Assembly: GCA_022846095.1 (NCBI GenBank)
Contig: AP025583.1
Location: forward strand, 4,117,279-4,181,278
Length of the DNA: 64,000 bases
Origin: Oscillospiraceae bacterium
GTDB taxonomy: Bacteria > Bacillota > Clostridia > Oscillospirales > Oscillospiraceae
Direction of reading: 5' to 3'
The notes under the pieces are model-generated. The model was not told the DNA's origin. It ran no database searches and was given only the letters and a program-made list of their open reading frames with translations. The stretch's first letter is position 1, and each line of letters begins with the position of its first letter. Positions 17,901 through 25,972 of the stretch are shown here, piece by piece. The translations under genes and the position numbers were made by a program.

Positions 17901-20900
17901 CGGAGTAAGAACCGCGCCAGCAACGCCGATTACCGTAAAAGCGCCGGCAACAGTAATGAGTCCTTTGGCAATGGACTCCCAGCTCATACTTCCAAGGGTA
18001 AAGAGCACGGGAGTAAGAACTGCCAAAGCACCAGCGGCCACAAGCATGGCTGCGGAACCGGCCAGCGTCCCGTTCATGAAGTTCAGGCCAATCGCCAGCT
18101 CAGCCAGAGCGCCGCCCATAGCGACAAGGCTCTTTGCAATGCCTTCCCAACTCATGCCGCCCATCTTTCCAAGGGCTTCCGCCAGAACATTCAACGCTGC
18201 TCCAACCGTGACAAGACCGGCGCCCGTGGCGATCAGATTCTTCGGCATGGCTTTCATGGCGATAACCACTTCCGCCAATGCGCCGCCCATAGCCAGCAAC
18301 CCCTTGCCGATCTCCTCCAAAGACATGCCGCCAAAATCCGCCATAGCGGAGGCAAATATCTTCATGGCCGCGCCGATCTCGATCATGGCAAGGCCGGTAG
18401 AGATAAGCCCTTGTGCATTTCCGGTCAGCTTTGTAAAAGCGGTGATCTCCAGAAGAAGAGCCCCAATGGAACTCAGCCCTTTGACCAGTTCGCCCACATT
18501 CATCTGTCCGAAGTCCTTACAGGCGGAGGCAAAGACTTTCATGGCGCTCGCCAGAACCAGAATGCCGGTTGCGGTCACCATGGTGCCCTTGTTGATGGCG
18601 ACCTTCTTGGTAAACAGAGAAACCTCCGCCATCAGAACGCCGACTCCAGTCAGACCCTTTACCAAACCGGCGAAGTCTAACTGGGCTAAATCAGTGCAAG
18701 CGGAAGCCAGCATTTTGATTGCGCCGGCAAAGACGACCATCTGCGCCGCGCCTTTGATAACGGTTCCGGAGCCGCTTCCCAAAACTTTGGCGGCGGCCAC
18801 CATCGCGGTCATCAATCCAGCGATCCCGGTAAGCGCGACCACCATCTGCTCCGGCTCAATGTCGGAGATTTTCTTCAGGGCGGAGGCCAGTAGAAGAACA
18901 GAGGTCGAGACCCCGATCATAGCGGTGGTTCCTTTGATAACGCCCTTGACTTCGCCGCTGATACGGCTGAAGACCGCCATAGATGCCATCAATTCTGCGA
19001 ACAGCACAGTGATAGCTCCAAGAGAGGCCGTCAGTTTACTGCTGTCAATCAAGGATATAGTCACAATCGCAGCAGCGAGTACAGCGATTGCCGTAGCAAT
19101 TTTCAAAAGGGTTCCGGCCTTTAACTGAGTCTGATAAGCCTCAAAACATCCGCGGACACCATCCAAAATGCCTTTTAGATTATCAAGAAGACTGCCGACA
19201 TCGTCGAATGACTTTGTCAGGCTGTTCATGAATTTGGTGATGCCAACAGCGATACCACCAAGGGAAATACCATTCAGCAGGTCAATGATCCCGCTGAAAT
19301 CGGCGTTGCCAATAGCATCTATCAGCGTGGCGGACAAACCGCCAAGAACAGCAATAATGCCGCTGGCAATGGTTTTCACACCATTAAACAGGCTTTGAAG
19401 CATTTGCAGGAACTTACTGTTCCCAAAGGCGGAATCCATGGTATTCACAGCGTCTTCCACGCCGAACCCAAGACTGCTGACAGCGTCGATGACCTGCCCG
19501 ATCCGTTCCTGAATGCGCCCAAGCAACGCCTGGAATGCCTCCAAACCGGGAACAGCAAAGACATCGCCGAGAACTCCGATGAAATTCTGAATTCCGGACA
19601 CAACAAAACCCAGAACATCGGAGATGCCCTGGGCCACCTTACTAAAAATTTCGCCTCTCTTGGCCGCATCATTGATGCCGGTCAAGAAATCGCCAATCGT
19701 GGCAGTAACGGTAAGGATTCCATCAGCAAGGGACCCTACGCCGCCAGCCATAGGAAGAACAGCGTTGACTACCGCCATGATCACCTGACGGCCCAAATCC
19801 AAGACAGAGAAAAGGCCTTTGAAGGTCCGCTGCAACTTATCTGCCGTTTCATCTGAAATGGTCAAACGCTCAGAAAAGTTTCGCAGTGTCTCAGTAAGGG
19901 CATACAACTGATCAGAGGTAGCCGGTGGGAAAATATCGCGAAATGCATCTTTGATCGGGGTGATAACACTGACCAGACCTTTGGCCGCATTCCAAATCGA
20001 CTCGATTAGGTTCTCTCGCCCAGACGGCTTCAGAATTTTATCCGCGAACTCGTCCATGGAGATTGAGCCATCCCGGAGACCGTCGGCCAGCGTTTCGATC
20101 TGTTCCACCATCTCCGAGGTATATCCGGCAGCCTTGCGCTCCTCCTGGGACATACCAGACATTTTTTCCTGAAGATTAAAAACCGCATCTGACAAGGTTT
20201 CGGAAGAGATTACGCCATCAGTCAGGCCTTGCTTCAACGCATCGGTAAAATCTTCCGAATCGGCAACCAGCTGATCAAAGGCGTCGCCGCTCTCTCGGGC
20301 AACTTCTTGAATCGACTCGATAAATCCAGCTTCGTCTGCGATTCCCTGATTCAGAAGCTGCTTCCAACCGGAACTAAGACCCCCGCTGAGAAACTCATTT
20401 CTTGCCTGAGCAGATTCGCCGATCACGCCGCCGATGGTATCGGAAATTTCGGTCAAGAGCTCTTTTGCTTCTTCAAAGTCGCCAACCAAAATCTCCCACG
20501 TCGCGGTCCATCCAGACTGCGCGCTTTCCTTCAGCGTGTCCCACAACTGCGTGAACGTCTTTACTTTGGTAGCAGCATCTTCAGCTGTCTGTGCCATCTG
20601 AGCGATCTCTTTTGCCTGGGCCTCGGTGAAACCCTGCTGAATCAGATCCGCCTCGGTATAGGCTCCGGCAAACTGCTTCAATGTCTCAGTCAGGACTTCA
20701 GTAGTAAGCCATTCGCCCCTGGTAAGAGACTCCCGGAAGGAACCATACATGTTGATGGCATTCTGCGCCCCGGTGCCCAGCAGTTCGGAGGTCCGCACCA
20801 GAGCATCCTGGAACACCTTGCCGCCCATACCGGCATTGACCACCGAGTTCCAGTCCATCAGGGACACTCTGCCCGCAGCCAACGCCTGGGAAAGCTGATA

Positions 20901-21500
20901 CATGGCCGTGGAGGCCTGCTGAGAAGTAGAGCCCGAGACAGCGGCCAGGTTCGCGATACCTTTGATGGAGTCGACCGAAGTCTGAAGATCCACGCCGGCC
21001 GCGGTAAAGGTTCCGATATTCCGGGTCATCTCGGTGAAATTGTAGATCGTCTTATCCGCATAGGTATTCAGCTCGTCCAGCGCCCGGTTGACCTGCTGAA
21101 GATTGGTCCCTTGATGCTGGGTGTTGGCCAGAATAGTCTGAATTGCGCCGATCTGGGTTTCATACTCCTGAAAACCGGTTTTGATCGGGTCAATCGTAAG
21201 GGCGGACACAAGCTGCTTACCTGTGTTTAAGGCGGAATTTGTGATGTTGGAAAGAGCCGTCATGGCAACGACTTCAAACGCCGAGAACTTCGCCCGAACC
21301 GTCTCGACGGAACTGCTAAGGGCGGACATATCGCACTTCTTCGCAGCGGTGCCCAGGTTCTCAAGGCCCTTGGCAGCACCGTCCAGATCCAAACCCCGTT
21401 TGAGTTTGTCGAGTGTTGACAGACTGGTTTGCACATTTTGCTCAAACTGCCTGTTGTCAAATCGCATCTCGACGACTCTCTCGTCGATGGTCCTGCTCAT
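11973..21500 (-). CDS. Tail tape measure protein, about 3175 aa
   Basis: The start at 21500 (MSRTIDERVVEMRFDNRQFEQ) has AGGAGG 10 bases upstream; a TTG extension is less likely. The N-terminal 700 residues show the TMP core (TLSTLDKL, TGFQEYETQIGAIQTILANT, AASTAMYQLSQALAAGR). Residues about 780-1500 hold numerous Gly/Ala-rich hydrophobic helices, about 1540-2340 hold 12-13 tandem repeats of 62 residues, and about 2560-2740 hold three repeats of 57 residues in a coiled coil. At about 1.5 angstrom per residue the tail could approach 450-480 nm, if all of it spans the tube. It sets tail length and may form the DNA channel. Confidence 0.93.
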   Translation of the reverse strand: MSRTIDERVVEMRFDNRQFEQNVQTSLSTLDKLKRGLDLDGAAKGLENLGTAAKKCDMSALSSSVETVRAKFSAFEVVAMTALSNITNSALNTGKQLVSALTIDPIKTGFQEYETQIGAIQTILANTQHQGTNLQQVNRALDELNTYADKTIYNFTEMTRNIGTFTAAGVDLQTSVDSIKGIANLAAVSGSTSQQASTAMYQLSQALAAGRVSLMDWNSVVNAGMGGKVFQDALVRTSELLGTGAQNAINMYGSFRESLTRGEWLTTEVLTETLKQFAGAYTEADLIQQGFTEAQAKEIAQMAQTAEDAATKVKTFTQLWDTLKESAQSGWTATWEILVGDFEEAKELLTEISDTIGGVIGESAQARNEFLSGGLSSGWKQLLNQGIADEAGFIESIQEVARESGDAFDQLVADSEDFTDALKQGLTDGVISSETLSDAVFNLQEKMSGMSQEERKAAGYTSEMVEQIETLADGLRDGSISMDEFADKILKPSGRENLIESIWNAAKGLVSVITPIKDAFRDIFPPATSDQLYALTETLRNFSERLTISDETADKLQRTFKGLFSVLDLGRQVIMAVVNAVLPMAGGVGSLADGILTVTATIGDFLTGINDAAKRGEIFSKVAQGISDVLGFVVSGIQNFIGVLGDVFAVPGLEAFQALLGRIQERIGQVIDAVSSLGFGVEDAVNTMDSAFGNSKFLQMLQSLFNGVKTIASGIIAVLGGLSATLIDAIGNADFSGIIDLLNGISLGGIAVGITKFMNSLTKSFDDVGSLLDNLKGILDGVRGCFEAYQTQLKAGTLLKIATAIAVLAAAIVTISLIDSSKLTASLGAITVLFAELMASMAVFSRISGEVKGVIKGTTAMIGVSTSVLLLASALKKISDIEPEQMVVALTGIAGLMTAMVAAAKVLGSGSGTVIKGAAQMVVFAGAIKMLASACTDLAQLDFAGLVKGLTGVGVLMAEVSLFTKKVAINKGTMVTATGILVLASAMKVFASACKDFGQMNVGELVKGLSSIGALLLEITAFTKLTGNAQGLISTGLAMIEIGAAMKIFASAMADFGGMSLEEIGKGLLAMGGALAEVVIAMKAMPKNLIATGAGLVTVGAALNVLAEALGKMGGMSWEGIAKSLVAMGGALAELAIGLNFMNGTLAGSAAMLVAAGALAVLTPVLFTLGSMSWESIAKGLITVAGAFTVIGVAGAVLTPLLPTILGLGGAFALIGVGIAGLGAGLLLVGTGLTAIAVGITGLATSLGAGVTIIVAGLTSIITGIAALIPAIAQQLGEAIIAFAEVITNGAPAIGNAVKALVLTLVDVLVECVPAIADGALELVAGVLAALATYTPQIVDSIMLFLIEIINGLARNLPTLIQSVVDLLMSFFSGIVSALGSIDTDALLKGVAGIGLLSGIMVALGALAGLIPAAMVGVLGLGVVMAELAVVLAAVGGLAQIPGLEWLIGEGGKLLQTIGNAIGGFIGGIVGGFMSGISSSFPQIGADLGAFMTNVQPFINGAKSIDASMLDGVKALTEAIILITAADLLEGLTSWLTGGSSLSDFAEQLVPFGEAMVQFSNSITGLDGDLVSTAAIAGKTLAEMAATLPNSGGIAGFFAGENDMGEFGNQLVGFGESMMKFAASIKGLDTDAVTNAATAGKAMAEMAATLPNTGGAVAFFTGDNDMSTFGDQLVPFGEAIKAYSDAVTGLDVDAVKNSAIAGQAMSELAATLPNTGGAVAFFAGDNDMATFGEQLASFGESMKNYSKSVSGLDGDAVANSAVAGKTLVELANTIPNTGGLVAFFTGDNDLETFGDQLVPFGEAMKAYSDSVTGMDSEAVTASTTAAKALAELQASLPNIGGVVDFFTGGNDLETFANGLLPFGEGMKAYADSVAGMDTGAVSASVTAAQALAALQASLPSVGGVMEFFTGGNDLGTFADGVLAFGEAMKSYGDAVSGIDTGAVSASAVAAQALAQLQASLPNVGGIMEFFTGGNDLSKFSEGVIPFGEAMKSYGEAVAGINADAVEASGVAAQSLAKLQATLPQVGGVMEFFTGGNDLGKFAEGIVPFGAAMKSYGEAVADIKAEAITASAVAAQSLAQLQADLPNVGGVMAFFNGSNDLGTFAAGIVPFGAAMKSYGDAVAEINANSITSSAVAAQSLAKLQESLPLVGGVMTFFNGSNDLATFAAGIVPFGAAMKSYSDAVADINPTAVESSASAGQALVELANTLPNTGGLVSFFTGGTDLAAFGDDLTAFGADLAAYAEAIKDVKPEAVTASANAASALSNLATGLPDSSLFDQWFGGDQTLASFGADISKFGSSMKDYYNEVSGIDIGKLSDVITQVWDLIDLAEGVNGINTSGLTNFADSMKKMGDTGISGFTEAFYNCGDTINSAVVSMLSSVSGSITSNISVASSAMETLVESMANIVDSKVIVIEDAIEGMMRNIGTTITASSNTVKTAMGTVVTAAASKINSMKPEFETAGENAGQGFVNGIRSKFGASSSAGRSLGLAALNAAKKALDSHSPSREFIYLGENIGEGLAIGVNNSIVPAAQATSNMIGEVIDVSNKGIDAWKDWVDEKTYYDELSLKDQLAGWENLQQKYKAGSEERKEIDREVYRLQNELVASTYQASLDWIEEEKYYNRLSTEEELAAYERMQSRYMEGSEERMEIDRKVYTLRNQLVDESYQNSMDWIEKEKNYGRMSLADELAAYKRVQSRYAAGTEEREEMDLKVYQLEKEIYEAQQQYIADVQEVQESANQKRIQLEQEYADKVQSINEQLERDIQSLNDQYQNAVESRTNSLYQSYGLFDEVTEKEAVSSDTLMKNLEGQVQEFGEWQDILDQLSARGVDSELMSELQEMGPSAIEEIRALNSMSDDELEKYVSLWSIKHAQAREQAVSELEGMRIETQEQIAQLRVDAEVELEEYRITWQQELAQLEADTSSQLASLRQEFAENVGLIKKDTEAEMQEMTEVAKKILSEAGWTETGQQIPAGLAEGVSLSKSAFLDELTNMALAGVEAVKSTLEINSPSRVFRELGNFTGLGFVSGLSDYVEKSYAAGANMANYATDGLSNAMSIVADLLNGDMDAQPTIRPVLDLSSVMRGAEQINSLFYPQRTIGLAGQASLAFAEYGRNGGTTVNVDNNDVVEELRALRSEMAEMTERMERMRVVLDTGTLVGEMAGPMDNALGQRAARRGRGN
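13360..13830 (-). repeat. Three 57-residue coiled-coil repeats in the tape measure
   Basis: Three consecutive units of the pattern WxxxxxYYxxLSxxxxLAxxxxxQxxYxxGSEERxEIDRxVYxL (WVDEKTYYDELS, WIEEEKYYNRLS, WIEKEKNYGRMS). Protein similarity is clear while the DNA has diverged. They probably form an extended helical rod. Confidence 0.8.
14490..16900 (-). repeat. 12-13 tandem 186-bp repeats in the tape measure gene
   Basis: Each unit encodes about 62 residues with NDLxxFxxxLxPFGEAMKxY at the start and LPNxGGxxxFFTGG at the end. I count eleven good copies, one weaker (TDLAAFGDDL) and one partial (QTLASFGADI). The spacing is regular to within a residue, so the array can expand or contract by recombination without breaking the frame. 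Confidence 0.9.
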
Positions 21501-21874
21501 GACCGTGTGACCTCCTTCCAAGCATAGTTTGCTATTTGGTCAAAAATAGGCTGGATAGCAGGGTTGATGTAATCTCTTCCCTGTACCCAGCCCCCGGTTC
21601 CAGTACCATGCCCATTTTGCAGGATGATGGCAATGGGAACTCCATTTTGAATGTTGGAATTGTGAAACGAGATGGTGATGGTGTTGTTCTTATTGGTAAT
21701 CTCGTAATACCAGGATGTGGCCGTTTCTCCGGAGTCGACAGGCGTTGCAGACGCAAGGGCGGCCACTCCGGCTCGGCCAAACCTATCCAGATCGCCGAGA
21801 TGAACGGCTTCCTTCGCTCTTTCCAGAAATCGGGTCAGCTTGGAAAAATCGCCCTTGTGTCTGAAACGAATCAC
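21497..21874 (-). CDS. HK97 gp10-like tail completion protein
   Basis: 125 residues, GTG start at 21874 with AGGAGG 8 bases before. The segment LASATPVDSGETATSWYYEIT, followed by beta strands and IILQNGHGTGTGGWVQG, is the signature of the HK97-gp10/tail-completion family, which joins the tail tube to the head-closure ring. It overlaps the tape measure start by 4 bases. The location is odd: this gene normally lies between capsid and tail tube genes, whereas here it follows the lysin and holin genes. Confidence 0.8.
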   Translation of the reverse strand: MIRFRHKGDFSKLTRFLERAKEAVHLGDLDRFGRAGVAALASATPVDSGETATSWYYEITNKNNTITISFHNSNIQNGVPIAIILQNGHGTGTGGWVQGRDYINPAIQPIFDQIANYAWKEVTRS

Positions 21875-21889
21875 TGTCGGCTCCTCCTA

Positions 21890-22201
21890 TCATTCAGTTT
21901 TCTTAGGCCAGTTCTTAAGCGCCTCGACCAGTTTGTCATAGCCCAGCATGGCCGCATAGGCGGACAAAAGACCTACCACAACGGCCGCAAATACCAGATA
22001 CCAAGTAATTGCGATCCCCTGGATTTGCGCATAAGCGGCGCCGGCGGCCAGGGTCAGCACCTCTGACACGATAAGCGCGAAGAAATTCGTGGGAATTTTA
22101 TCCCATGTCACCGTCTTGAACACCTGCACAATGATATTGGTCAGGATCGTAACCCCGCCAATAATCATCAGCAGTGTCGAAACGACTTCCGTATAATTCA
22201 T
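21890..22201 (-). CDS. Holin-like membrane protein, three helices
   Basis: 103 residues with AAGGAGG before ATG at 22201. Three hydrophobic segments are visible: VSTLLMIIGGVTILTNIIVQ, FFALIVSEVLTLAAGAAYA and WYLVFAAVVVGLLSAYAAM, followed by a basic tail KNWPKKTE. Size, topology and neighbourhood next to a lysin fit a phage holin. Another membrane gene at the left window edge is an alternative holin. Confidence 0.75.
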   Translation of the reverse strand: MNYTEVVSTLLMIIGGVTILTNIIVQVFKTVTWDKIPTNFFALIVSEVLTLAAGAAYAQIQGIAITWYLVFAAVVVGLLSAYAAMLGYDKLVEALKNWPKKTE

Positions 22202-22213
22202 GTTGCTTCCTCC

Positions 22214-22570
22214 TTAAATCGCCGGGCTCTCCACGGAGCCGACAGGCGTTTCCGAAACATTCACATTAAAATTCGAGGCCTTTGCGGTTTCAAAGGTGAT
22301 TCCGCCTTCCCGGTGGTCCGATTTGCACAGGTTCAAATAGAAACTGCATACTACGCCATGGGCCGTCCAGGGGAGACCTACCATGGCCCCGATCCAGGGC
22401 AGAGCGCCGGTGTAACCTTCGTGGACACAGTAAAAGGCCAATAAAAAACCGCCGATCGTCACGATCCAGAGGAGCGGACGAATGTCAGCGATCATCCATT
22501 TTGAAAATTGTGAAAGGTCGGGCTTCCTTCCGGTTTTGCCTCCGGTGCGGCTTCTCCTGCTTTTCATCAT
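22214..22570 (-). CDS. Two-helix membrane protein beside the lysin
   Basis: Start MMKSRRSRTGGKTGRK at 22570 overlaps the lysin stop codon (ATGATGA), so translation is coupled. A very basic N-terminus is followed by hydrophobic helices (PLLWIVTIGGFLLAFYCV, LPWIGAMVGLPWTAHGVVC) and a polar C-terminus. It resembles the auxiliary membrane proteins found with holins, for instance antiholin-type or pinholin-like partners. Function inferred from location. Confidence 0.6.
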   Translation of the reverse strand: MMKSRRSRTGGKTGRKPDLSQFSKWMIADIRPLLWIVTIGGFLLAFYCVHEGYTGALPWIGAMVGLPWTAHGVVCSFYLNLCKSDHREGGITFETAKASNFNVNVSETPVGSVESPAI

Positions 22571-23871
22571 GCAAGCCCCACCATCTGTGCAAACCGATAG
22601 AAAAGCTGGGCTGCCTGCTCTCTCGTCAGGCCGGACGGCCACATCATGTTCGGCTTACCGTCGACCGTAGTCCCGTTTCCGGCAAAGAGTCCAGAATTGG
22701 TAGACCAGTCCCGAGCCGCCTGGGACCAATCGCCACAGTTATTGTTCTGAAGGCCTTTCAGATAGTTCGTCATGGCCACACTGAACATCTCATTGAATTT
22801 TGCTTGATCCATATCGTCGTCCTCCCCAGACAATTTTGCATTGACCTCGGCGGCAATCTGCCCATGACGGCTATAAAGCCAATCTCCGGGGCAGGCCTTC
22901 GCCGCAAACCAGCGGTGAACCGTCATGTTCTGCTTGTCCACCTGACCAATCAAAGACTTGTCGCCCTTCCAAAGCAGTTTCTTGATGCCATTCCGCTGGC
23001 AGATGTCCACCAGAAGGGCAATCAAAGAATTGTAGGCCGCATCGGATACCGGCCATCCCTGGTCAGCTCCGCCATTGTTTGCCACCTCGATGGTGATGGC
23101 ACGGTTATCGTTGGAACTGGAAGAGGTGCACCAAGAACGGTTACACTCCTCCACATAGAGACCGATCCTACCGTCGCTTCCAATTCCGTAGTTGCTGCTC
23201 GCTTTCCGGCTCGGATTCGCGAAAAGATTGCCGCAGGTCTCCACAGTCAGATTCCCCGCCATGCAGTGGATCGAAATGGTATCGATTACGTGATTCCGCT
23301 TTCCAGAGTGATTGGGCGACAGTTTTGTGTAAGAAACCAATGGGCTGTTGCTCATTACAGATACGCCCTCCTTTCCGGCATATTGGTCATAATATTTCTG
23401 CCCGTAAGAGGCGCGCCGGGCTTTGGCCGTCTCACTCTGGTCTGCAGGACGTTCAAACTGTACCAGAACAGCATCAGAGGCCGCACGGACAGAAGTCGCA
23501 GTTCGCAGAAGATTGACCAGAGAGGAATAGCTCTCCGTTAATTCCTTCCACAGAAAATCCAACTGCATCTCCAAATCGCCAATGCTTTTTCCTCTGCTTA
23601 ATGCAAATGCAAGCAGAGCCTGTTTTCTGCTCCAAAACGTCCACTGAGCCAGGCCATAGCCAGCGCTGTCATGCACAAAATCCTGATAGATTCCGGTGTC
23701 TATCTGAGCAGTGTAGTCCTCGTCAGAAAGCCCCAGCTTCTTTTCGTAGCTGTTCTGGAGATTGGTGGACTTCAAGCCGCTCTCGGCGTAGAGATTCCCC
23801 ATCAGGCCGGCCGCTCCACAGTCCGAGAGGCCCTTCTGCTTGAGAAAATTCCAAATAGTCGATTCCGACAT
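22567..23871 (-). CDS. Two-domain cell-wall lysin (tail-lysozyme plus amidase)
   Basis: 434 residues. ATG at 23871 has GAGAGG 9 bases upstream. Residues 1-165 (WNFLKQKGLSDCGAAGLMGN, LYAESGL, YGLAQWTFWSRKQALL) match the phage tail lysozyme family. Residues about 180-340 form an Amidase_2 domain with zinc-ligand-type residues in DTISIHCMAG, then NYGIGSDGRIGLYVEE, ITIEVANNGG and KACPGDWLYSRH. The last 70 residues (MFSVAMTNYLKGLQNN ... GLTREQAAQLFYRFAQ) resemble an S-layer-homology-like wall-binding module. Placed between tail chaperones and tape measure, it could be a virion-borne wall hydrolase as well as the endolysin. Confidence 0.88.
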   Translation of the reverse strand: MSESTIWNFLKQKGLSDCGAAGLMGNLYAESGLKSTNLQNSYEKKLGLSDEDYTAQIDTGIYQDFVHDSAGYGLAQWTFWSRKQALLAFALSRGKSIGDLEMQLDFLWKELTESYSSLVNLLRTATSVRAASDAVLVQFERPADQSETAKARRASYGQKYYDQYAGKEGVSVMSNSPLVSYTKLSPNHSGKRNHVIDTISIHCMAGNLTVETCGNLFANPSRKASSNYGIGSDGRIGLYVEECNRSWCTSSSSNDNRAITIEVANNGGADQGWPVSDAAYNSLIALLVDICQRNGIKKLLWKGDKSLIGQVDKQNMTVHRWFAAKACPGDWLYSRHGQIAAEVNAKLSGEDDDMDQAKFNEMFSVAMTNYLKGLQNNNCGDWSQAARDWSTNSGLFAGNGTTVDGKPNMMWPSGLTREQAAQLFYRFAQMVGLA

Positions 23872-23876
23872 GAATA

Positions 23877-24419
23877 TCATCCTCTCGAATGTGTTCTCTT
23901 TCTGCGCGCCGCGTTCAGCGCACGGTTCTGTGCGAAGATCTCCTTCTGGCTCATCTTCTTTTGCGGGCCGTTCTTTGCGTTGCACACGTTGATGAGCGTC
24001 ATGAGCCGGTTCAAATGCCACTTCTGGCACTCAAAAGGGATCTGATGGGTGATCATCCAATAATAGATGATTTCCGCCGTGACGATTTCATTGTTCGACC
24101 GCCCCTTTCGTCCTTTGGCAAAGGTAGTGGCCGTCATGGAGGCGTCAATATAGGCATTGATCGTTTCCCGAAGCTGAGGCGTAATGGCGGTATAGACATT
24201 GGGGTCCACATTCTGCGTCAATGTCATGCACCGGATATAGTCGATCTGCTCCTCTTCGGTCTTCGGCTTTCGGGACAAATAGGGCTTGTGCCACTTTGAC
24301 TCCCATTTTGAAAGGGAGACCAGAGAGTGTTCCAGTCGAAGCACCTGCTTCTTGGTCGTGATAAAACAACCATTCGCCTCGTCATACTGCTCGGTTTCCG
24401 GTATCACAATTTCCAGCAT
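23877..24419 (-). CDS. Tail assembly chaperone, second subunit (gpT-like)
   Basis: 180 residues, basic in the C-terminus. The pattern YYWMITHQIPFECQKWHLNR, LMTLINVC, ALNAARRKRT is typical of the protein encoded right after the first chaperone in Clostridia phages. It starts 21 bases downstream of that gene in another frame. I did not find a convincing slippery heptamer at the junction, so I treat it as separately initiated. It would bind the tape measure during tail assembly. Confidence 0.75.
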   Translation of the reverse strand: MLEIVIPETEQYDEANGCFITTKKQVLRLEHSLVSLSKWESKWHKPYLSRKPKTEEEQIDYIRCMTLTQNVDPNVYTAITPQLRETINAYIDASMTATTFAKGRKGRSNNEIVTAEIIYYWMITHQIPFECQKWHLNRLMTLINVCNAKNGPQKKMSQKEIFAQNRALNAARRKRTHSRG

Positions 24420-24440
24420 CTCTGATCTCCCCAGTCATAC

Positions 24441-24839
24441 TCAGTTCTGAGGAGCCGGAGAGCTGGAGGCCTGTGCCTTCTTCCCCTGAGGGATAATGCC
24501 GTTGATGAACTTGGCGGCGGCCTCCGCGTCAGTGGCCAGCTCCATGAACAGGTCGCTGTACGCCTCGGTCTGAGCAAAGGCGTCCCGCAGCTCCTGATTC
24601 TTGATAAAGCGCTTCCCGTCGGCGGACTTCTCGCCATAGGCCCGCAGGATAATATCCTTGAACACGGCGATGATCTGCTTCCCGTCCTGGGCCGCAACGA
24701 TACGATTGATTCTCTCCACCAGACCGCCGTCAACAGACAGTTCCATCTCGGTCACTTCGGCCTGGGTCAGATTGAAGTAGAAGTCCTCAGTACGGGACAT
24801 GCCATTATAGTCGTTGTAAGTCCTTGTCAGCTTCAGCAT
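24441..24839 (-). CDS. Tail assembly chaperone, first subunit (gpG-like)
   Basis: 132 residues starting MLKLTRTYNDYNGMSR with AAAGGAG upstream. LTQAEVTEMELSVDGGL, ILRAYGEKSADGKRFIKN and EAYSDLFMELATDAEAAA are characteristic of the tail tube-adjacent chaperone (YqbN/gpG-like) in Firmicutes siphophages. It lies between tail tube and tape measure, as in lambda gpG, and is preceded by a terminator that would lower its expression relative to the tube. Confidence 0.85.
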   Translation of the reverse strand: MLKLTRTYNDYNGMSRTEDFYFNLTQAEVTEMELSVDGGLVERINRIVAAQDGKQIIAVFKDIILRAYGEKSADGKRFIKNQELRDAFAQTEAYSDLFMELATDAEAAAKFINGIIPQGKKAQASSSPAPQN

Positions 24840-24857
24840 TGCAGTTTTTCTCCTTTC

Positions 24858-24902
24858 AAAAATAAAAGAAAGCGGAGCCCTCGGTGAAGAGAGCTCCGCT
24901 TT
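24858..24902 (-). terminator. Rho-independent terminator after the tail tube gene
   Basis: AAAGCGGAGC pairs with GCTCCGCTTT around a short loop (24869-24902 on +), followed on the minus strand by TTCTTTTATTTTTG. It limits read-through from the abundant tail tube message into chaperone, lysin and tape measure genes. Confidence 0.85.
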
Positions 24903-24915
24903 GCGGTTTGGTTAC

Positions 24916-25956
24916 TTAGGCCTCCAGAGTCAGGCCAGTCAGGGTGTAGGTCTTGGTGACGGAAGCGCCGTCCTTGGTGGAAACCACCTTGATGCTCTGG
25001 GTGGTATTGCTCTTGATCAGCAGGACAATATTCTTATCCGCATCCAGAGTCACGGGGCCCTTGGTGCCGCCCACCAGTTCCACGGTGGTCACAGCATCGG
25101 CCGGAGTCACGTCAAACTTCAGAGCCAGGTAGTGACCCTCCTGCTCAGAGCTCTTGCTGCTGAACTCGGTATAGCCGGTCACATGCTTCAGGCTGCCGCT
25201 GATGGCGTTCTCGCCGATCACGATGTTGCTCTGAAGATCAGAGACCTTCTTGCCAAACAGGGTGGTGTCTCCGCTCTCGGCAGCAGTGATGACGGTAACG
25301 GCGTCGGCCTTGAGCAGTTCAATGACCTCCCCAGGCAGAGGCAGGCGGGGCTCCGCCTCCTCAGAACCATACAGGATGGTCTCCAGAGCGGCCAGCTTGG
25401 CCGGATCGGCCTTGGTGGAGGTGATGATCAGACGGGCAGTGGGCTTGAAGCCGGGCACGTCCACGGGAGTAGTGGTGACCTCCCAACTGGGGTTGATGGG
25501 TTCGGGAGAATCATTGACGGTCTGATAGCCGCGCTCGGAGGGAGAGGCCAGGCCGCCATAGACCAGGTGCAGCTTGTAGCCGTGGTCCTGACCATCCACG
25601 TCGTTGCCCAGCTTGGTGCGGTAGCTCAGACCAAAGATCTTGCGATTCTGCTGGCCGGCCAGAACACCAGGAGCAATCTCGGCAGAGCCATCGCACTGCT
25701 CCCACTCATCGGGATAGGTATAGGCCTCGATGGTCAGGCCGAAGTCCTCGGCGCCCACCAGCACCAAATACTTGATGTTGTCGGCATACAGGTTGTTGGG
25801 CTCAGCCCCAGAAGGGCTCTCGTTGATGGCGGTGATACCATTCCAGGCCACGCCACCATTATAGAGGCCCTCAGCGTCGATGGGGTAGAGAACGGCATGA
25901 TCAACACCGGTTTCGTAGAAACGCTCACCGGTCTTGTCCCATACGATTTTACTCAT
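24916..25956 (-). CDS. Major tail tube protein with C-terminal Ig-like domain
   Basis: 346 residues starting MSKIVWDKTGERFYETG with AAGGAGG upstream. The first 200 residues (GVDHAVLYP, GVAWNGITAINESPSG, AYTYPDEWEQCDGS, GLSYRTKLGND) match the tail tube family of Clostridia siphophages. Residues about 210-346 add a beta domain (AVTVITAAESGDTTLFGKKV ... VVSTKDGASVTKTYTLTGL) resembling an Ig-like decoration exposed on the tube. It forms hexameric rings around the tape measure. Confidence 0.9.
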   Translation of the reverse strand: MSKIVWDKTGERFYETGVDHAVLYPIDAEGLYNGGVAWNGITAINESPSGAEPNNLYADNIKYLVLVGAEDFGLTIEAYTYPDEWEQCDGSAEIAPGVLAGQQNRKIFGLSYRTKLGNDVDGQDHGYKLHLVYGGLASPSERGYQTVNDSPEPINPSWEVTTTPVDVPGFKPTARLIITSTKADPAKLAALETILYGSEEAEPRLPLPGEVIELLKADAVTVITAAESGDTTLFGKKVSDLQSNIVIGENAISGSLKHVTGYTEFSSKSSEQEGHYLALKFDVTPADAVTTVELVGGTKGPVTLDADKNIVLLIKSNTTQSIKVVSTKDGASVTKTYTLTGLTLEA

Positions 25957-25972
25957 TTCGGATTTCCTCCTT

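Noticed and set aside
23877-24839. Programmed -1 frameshift joining the two tail chaperones
   Set aside because: A 21-base gap with its own ribosome site separates the frames, and I saw no clear slippery heptamer near the first stop.
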